The notes under the pieces: model-generated
What the model saw: only the letters and a program-made list of their open reading frames with translations
The model's database searches: none
What the model was told of the DNA's origin: nothing
Assembly: GCF_002934265.1 (NCBI RefSeq)
Contig: NZ_PTIX01000009.1
Location: 186,001 to 250,000, forward strand
Length of the DNA: 64,000 nt
Direction: 5' to 3'
DNA from: Actinokineospora auranticolor
GTDB lineage: Bacteria; Actinomycetota; Actinomycetes; Mycobacteriales; Pseudonocardiaceae
Shown here: positions 60,451 through 64,000 of the stretch, in pieces
Layout of the letters: every line of letters begins with the position of its first letter
Position numbering within the stretch: position 1 is the stretch's first letter
Program-made: the position numbers and the translations under genes

Positions 60451-61902
60451 TCACCCCGCGCCCACCTCGGCCGCGTCGAGCGCCCGGTTGGCGCGCCGGT
60501 CCCGCATCGCCAGCAGCAGGGCGACGAGGACCAGCGCCACCGCCGCCGCCAGCGCGACCGCCAGCGCGAGCGGGTAGTCGTCCCCCGAGCCGCCGAGCAC
60601 GGCCTGGTAGATCGCCGCGAGGGTCGCCGTGCCGACCGCGGTCCCGATGCGCTGCCCGGTCTGCAGCACGCCCCCGGCCACCCCCGCCATCCGGTTGGGC
60701 ACCCGGGCCAGCGTCATGGTGGTGTTGGGCGAGATCACCGCGCCGCCGCCGACCCCCGCGACCAGCATCGGCAGCGCGATCCACCAGCCGGTGGCCCGCC
60801 CGGGGCCCAGCAGCGCGATCCCCGCCACCACCGCCAGTCCGCCCGCGACCAGCGCCAGGCCGACCACGGTGATCAACCGGCCGTACCGGGCCACCAGCCT
60901 GCCCGCCACCGCCGCGGACACCGCGCCGCCGATCGCGAACGGGGTGACCGCCAGCCCGGACTGCCACGGCGTGTAGCCCAGCCCGGTCTGGAAGAACAGC
61001 GCGAAGACCAGCCACACACCGGTGAACCCCGAGAAGTACGCCAGTCCGACGCCCGCGCCCGCGAGGTAGCCGGGGGTCTCGGTGAACAACGAGGTGTCCA
61101 GCAGCGGCGCCCGCCCGCGCCGCGCGGTCCGCCGCTCCCACCGCAGGAACAGCCACCCCAGCGCGACGGCGACCGCGAACAGCCACCACAACCGGCTCAG
61201 GCCGCCGTCCTCCGCCTGCACCAAGGGGAACAGCACGGCGAGCACGGTCGCGCCGAGCAGCAGGGCGCCCACCACGTCGATGTCCGGCCTGCCGCCGGAC
61301 GCGCGGGCGGGCAGCAGCCGCGCGGCGAGGGCGAGCGCGACGAGTCCGATGGGGAGGTTGACGTAGAAGATCCACCGCCAGCCCTCGGGGTCGCCGAACA
61401 CCGCGAGGATCAACCCGCCGAGGACCGGGCCGACGGCGGTGGACACGCCCACGGTCGCGCCGAACACGCCGAAGGCGCGGCCGCGTTCCGCGCCGGAGAA
61501 CAGGTCCTGGATGAGGCCCGAGTTCTGCGGGGTGAGCAGGCCGCCTGCCAGGCCCTGCGACAACCGCGCCACGACCAGCCAGGTCAGGTTCGGCGCGGCG
61601 CCCGCGAGCACGCTGGTGAGCACGAAACCTGTGAGAGCTATGAGAAACATGCGCCTGCGGCCGAGCGCGTCGCCGAGCCTGCCGCCCGCGACGAGGGAGA
61701 GGCCGAAGGTGAGGGCGTAGCCGGAGACCACCCACTGCGCGGCGCCGGGCGCGGCACCGAGGTCGGCGCGGATCGAGGGCAGGGCCACGTTGACGATGCT
61801 GACGTCGAGCAGGCTCATGAAGCCCGCCGCCTGGGTCACCGCCAGCGCCCGCCACCGCCGCGGGTCCGGCTCGGTCGGCGCGTCGGCCTGGCTGTTGGTC
61901 AC
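60451..61902 (-). CDS. MFS drug-efflux transporter, DHA2 (14-helix) type
   Basis: A 483-residue transporter with about fourteen helices. LDVSIVNVALPSIRADLG in helix one is the DHA2 signature, GGRLGDALGRRRMF is motif A and GPVLGGLI in helix five is motif C of antiporters. It likely exports a cationic or hydrophobic drug with proton uptake. The GTG lies seven bases after a TAGGAC box and six after none of the usual ribosome binding sequences, suggesting a leaderless transcript. No regulator gene is adjacent. Confidence 0.92.
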   Translation of the reverse strand: MTNSQADAPTEPDPRRWRALAVTQAAGFMSLLDVSIVNVALPSIRADLGAAPGAAQWVVSGYALTFGLSLVAGGRLGDALGRRRMFLIALTGFVLTSVLAGAAPNLTWLVVARLSQGLAGGLLTPQNSGLIQDLFSGAERGRAFGVFGATVGVSTAVGPVLGGLILAVFGDPEGWRWIFYVNLPIGLVALALAARLLPARASGGRPDIDVVGALLLGATVLAVLFPLVQAEDGGLSRLWWLFAVAVALGWLFLRWERRTARRGRAPLLDTSLFTETPGYLAGAGVGLAYFSGFTGVWLVFALFFQTGLGYTPWQSGLAVTPFAIGGAVSAAVAGRLVARYGRLITVVGLALVAGGLAVVAGIALLGPGRATGWWIALPMLVAGVGGGAVISPNTTMTLARVPNRMAGVAGGVLQTGQRIGTAVGTATLAAIYQAVLGGSGDDYPLALAVALAAAVALVLVALLLAMRDRRANRALDAAEVGAG

Positions 61903-62106
61903 CCTAACGTCCTACCCCCTGACGGGGAGGAACGCACCATCGGTCCACTCTTCGTCACACCGGAATGGTTCGTCCCCTTCGGACGGGGGAATATGAAGCA
62001 CGATCGCGTTAACTCACTGCCTTCACCGCGAAGCTATTGCCACACCGTGCGACGATCTTGTTCTCCCTGTGCACACTCGGCCGCCGGAGGTGTCGGTTTC
62101 ACTGCC

Positions 62107-63177
62107 CTAAGGGGAGCCCCGACGGGGCGAGATCCCCGCCACGGCACCGATCCCGCCGCGTACGGGTGCTTCCTTACGGCGCCACGGGTGCACCGCTTGG
62201 TACACGCAGAGCATCGCCCACAGCTCCTGCGCCACCCCGTGGGGGTCCTGGGAGCGCAGCGCGACCGGGCCCGCCTCCAGCGACTCGAACAGCGCCTCGA
62301 ACCGCCAGCGGGTGCGGTGCAACGCGGCCAGCTCGGTCGCGGGCGCCTGGTCCGGGTCCAGCAGCGTGGTGACCAATACCGCGTCGGGCACCTGGACCAC
62401 GCGCACCGCCAGCGAGCCGCCGACGGGGTCGCCGTCGGGCAGCAGCCGGGACAGGTAGGTGCCGTCGGGCAGGGTGTGCAGCCGCGGCAGCGCCACCGGG
62501 ACCCGGGCCCGCCACAGCAGGTCCGCGCCGCGGTCGGCGGCGGCCCGCCAGAGCCGGTGCCCACCGACCACCCGGTGCGAGACCACGAGCGTGCCCGGAC
62601 CGAGCGTGTCGAGCACCAGCGGCGCGAGCTCGTCGCGGTGCGAGCCGACGGCGACGTCGAGCAGCGAGCCGGTGTCGTGCCCGGCCAGCACCGAGACCCG
62701 CACCGTGGGGTGGGCGAACGCGGCCAGGTTCGCCGCGGTGTCGGGGATGTCGACCGCGCCGCCGTCGAGGGTGCACACCCGCATGCCGCGCCAGCGCGCG
62801 GTGTCCACGCGGTCGGCGGCGGCGCGGCGCTGGAACAGCCTGCGCATCACCTCCGGCCCCAACCGCTTGCGGGCCTTGGTGATCGAACCGGTGCTGGGCG
62901 CCGACCGGGTCCCGGTCGCCACGCCCGCCCACCGCATGCCCGCGGTCAACCGGGCCAGCACGGCGTCGTAGCCCGCGCCGCCGAAGAGCCATAAGGCGAG
63001 GGTGAAGTAGACCATTGTGCGCGCGGGCAGCGCCCGCGACCGCTGCTCGCGCGCCCCCGCCGCGTCGATCGCGGCGTCGACCTCCTCCGGGGGGAAGGCC
63101 CTGATCAGCATCCCGATCGCCACCCGGTCGGACAAACGGTCCCGCGACGCCTTCGTCGCCCGTGTAATTCCGCCCAC
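62107..63177 (-). pseudogene. IS4-type transposase, probably truncated at its C-terminus
   Basis: 356 residues from the GTG at 63177 (AAAGG seven bases upstream). The N-terminal IS4 helper domain reads DRVAIGMLIRAFPPEEVDAAID. The catalytic core has the first acidic residue in CTLDGGAVDIPD, the second in LLDVAVGSHRDE and the third in TRWRFEALFESLEAG. After GVAQELWAMLCVYQAVHPW the protein ends within about 25 unrelated residues, whereas relatives continue with two more helices (roughly 60-80 residues). No right-hand inverted repeat is found beyond 62107, so this looks like a remnant cut at its 3' end. Confidence 0.7.
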
Positions 63178-63197
63178 AGAAGGACCTTTCACCCGAT

Positions 63198-63219
63198 GCC
63201 AACTTAAGGAAGTAACGCC
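63198..63219. mobile_element. Probable left terminal region of the IS4 remnant
   Basis: GCCAACTTAAGGAAGTAACG lies about 20 bases upstream of the transposase start and has the TTAAGGAAGT core often seen at ends of actinobacterial IS4 elements. No matching copy is visible at the other side, so the assignment is tentative. Confidence 0.35.
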
Positions 63220-63414
63220 TTGTCGATCTTGTCGACGAGTGCGGCGACATGAATAGCATCGGGAGCCGGGCACGCGCCAGAGGCCCCGGACCGCCAGACA
63301 ATTCTCAGAAGACCTACCCTCGGAATCCCCCGGCCGTCGAGCGCGGGCCGGGCGACGTTTTCCCCTACACCCATTCGGCGGGTAAAGCACGCCGCCGAGA
63401 AGGAGTGATCCGAG

Positions 63415-63807
63415 ATGTCGGCAAAGAGACTCGCCACCGCCGCCGCCTGCGCGGTGGCCGCCGCGCTGGTACCCGCGACCGCCGCCCAGGCAAGCACCGC
63501 ACCGGTGCGCGGGGCGCTGCTGCTGACCGTCACCACCGCCGACGGGCGCAGCGACGTGGCGTACCTGGAGTGCGCTCCCGACCGCGGCACGCACGCGCAC
63601 CCGACGGCGGCGTGCGCGGCGCTGTCGCAGGTGAACGGGGATGTGGCCCAGCTGCCGGGCAACCCGGGGCAGCTGTGCACTTTGGAGTACGCGCCGGCGC
63701 GGGCGACCGTGCACGGCCTCTGGGGCCCGCGGTTCGTGCGCTACCAGCAGACCCACCCCAACCGCTGCGCGCTGGCCGCGGCGACCGGACCGGTGTTCGA
63801 CCTGTAG
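63415..63807 (+). CDS. Secreted subtilisin inhibitor-like protein (SSI family)
   Basis: A 130-residue protein with a Sec signal of about 26 residues (ending AQAS). The mature part has the SSI pattern: YLECAPDRGTHAHPTAACAAL (first disulfide), then the reactive-site loop CTLEYAPARATVHGLWG and the closing NRCAL with TGPVFDL. By alignment to SSI the P1 residue would be the Leu after CT, favouring subtilisin- or chymotrypsin-like targets. AAGGAG nine bases before the ATG marks the start. It may restrain the cell's own exported proteases. Confidence 0.88.
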   Translation: MSAKRLATAAACAVAAALVPATAAQASTAPVRGALLLTVTTADGRSDVAYLECAPDRGTHAHPTAACAALSQVNGDVAQLPGNPGQLCTLEYAPARATVHGLWGPRFVRYQQTHPNRCALAAATGPVFDL

Positions 63808-64000
63808 GTACGGCACCGGGCCGCGCGCACCCGGTCCGGCCGAGGCCTTGGCACACCGATGAGTAGTTCACGGTCACTTCCACTAACCGTCACATCAATC
63901 ACCTTATCGGGTGTCGCCACATGGAATGACACCGCGTAGGAAATGCGGTATCGGCGAACGCGCGCATTTGCCAGTCGAGTCCGTGTTCGCCATCACGGCG

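Overview
This is a high-GC actinobacterial chromosome segment with many GTG starts. It carries mycothiol-type enzymes, a GAF-ANTAR protein, a DUF1844 gene beside infC, a uvrA / mycothiol-enzyme / metallo-beta-lactamase neighbourhood and a subtilisin-inhibitor gene. Codon use and gene content fit the Pseudonocardiales (an Actinokineospora, Lentzea or Saccharothrix-like organism). That placement is inference, because no rRNA or tRNA gene is visible. Several genes start 6 to 8 bases after a TANNNT -10 box with no ribosome binding site, so leaderless transcripts look common.

Layout, left half. 1-2148 is an arsenic locus: arsM (cut by the left edge) diverges from arsR, an aquaporin and arsC, with a shared 12-bp-arm operator. 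2157-7514 is a leftward operon of an HSP90-type ATPase, a histidine-tipped TPR protein and an AlkD-like glycosylase. 7834-11411 is pheST. 11976-15082 holds a secreted S33 peptidase and a membrane-anchored beta-propeller. 15083-15998 has no gene but carries degenerate direct repeats and three DnaA-box-like 9-mers. 15999-18172 is infC-rpmI-rplT plus a TrmH-type methyltransferase; infC starts on ATC and has a leader with mutually exclusive hairpins. 18869-19850 is non-coding and includes two more DnaA-box 9-mers and twelve exact copies of a 7-bp repeat. 19851-23668 is a dicarboxylate-type two-component system and its transporter. A membrane protein and a phytase overlap at 25323-25347.

26633-29330 is a YcaO / leader-binding fusion preceded by an overlapping 65-residue ORF, a possible undescribed RiPP-type or regulatory system. 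uvrA follows upstream of it, then a DinB/MPI-type enzyme, an acyltransferase and a metallo-hydrolase.

Right half. 35526-37663 is a PIN protein diverging from a T4-beta-type protein. 38171-42626 holds a HEAT-like protein, a GNAT enzyme, RNase HI with a zinc-finger tail and a macro-domain protein. 42833-44871 is a GntR-controlled ABC exporter. 47381-50536 is a UvrA-paralogue resistance pump or protector diverging from its TetR regulator, with paired operators. 50665-54237 is a large STAND-type ATPase with about 18 helical repeats, a candidate conflict system. Then follow YdeI-type, HTH/DUF4180, PAS-kinase/response-regulator, GAF-ANTAR, FKBP, alpha/beta hydrolase, secreted M15-like and MFS genes. 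The window closes with a truncated IS4-type transposase and an SSI-type protease inhibitor; 63808-64000 shows no gene.
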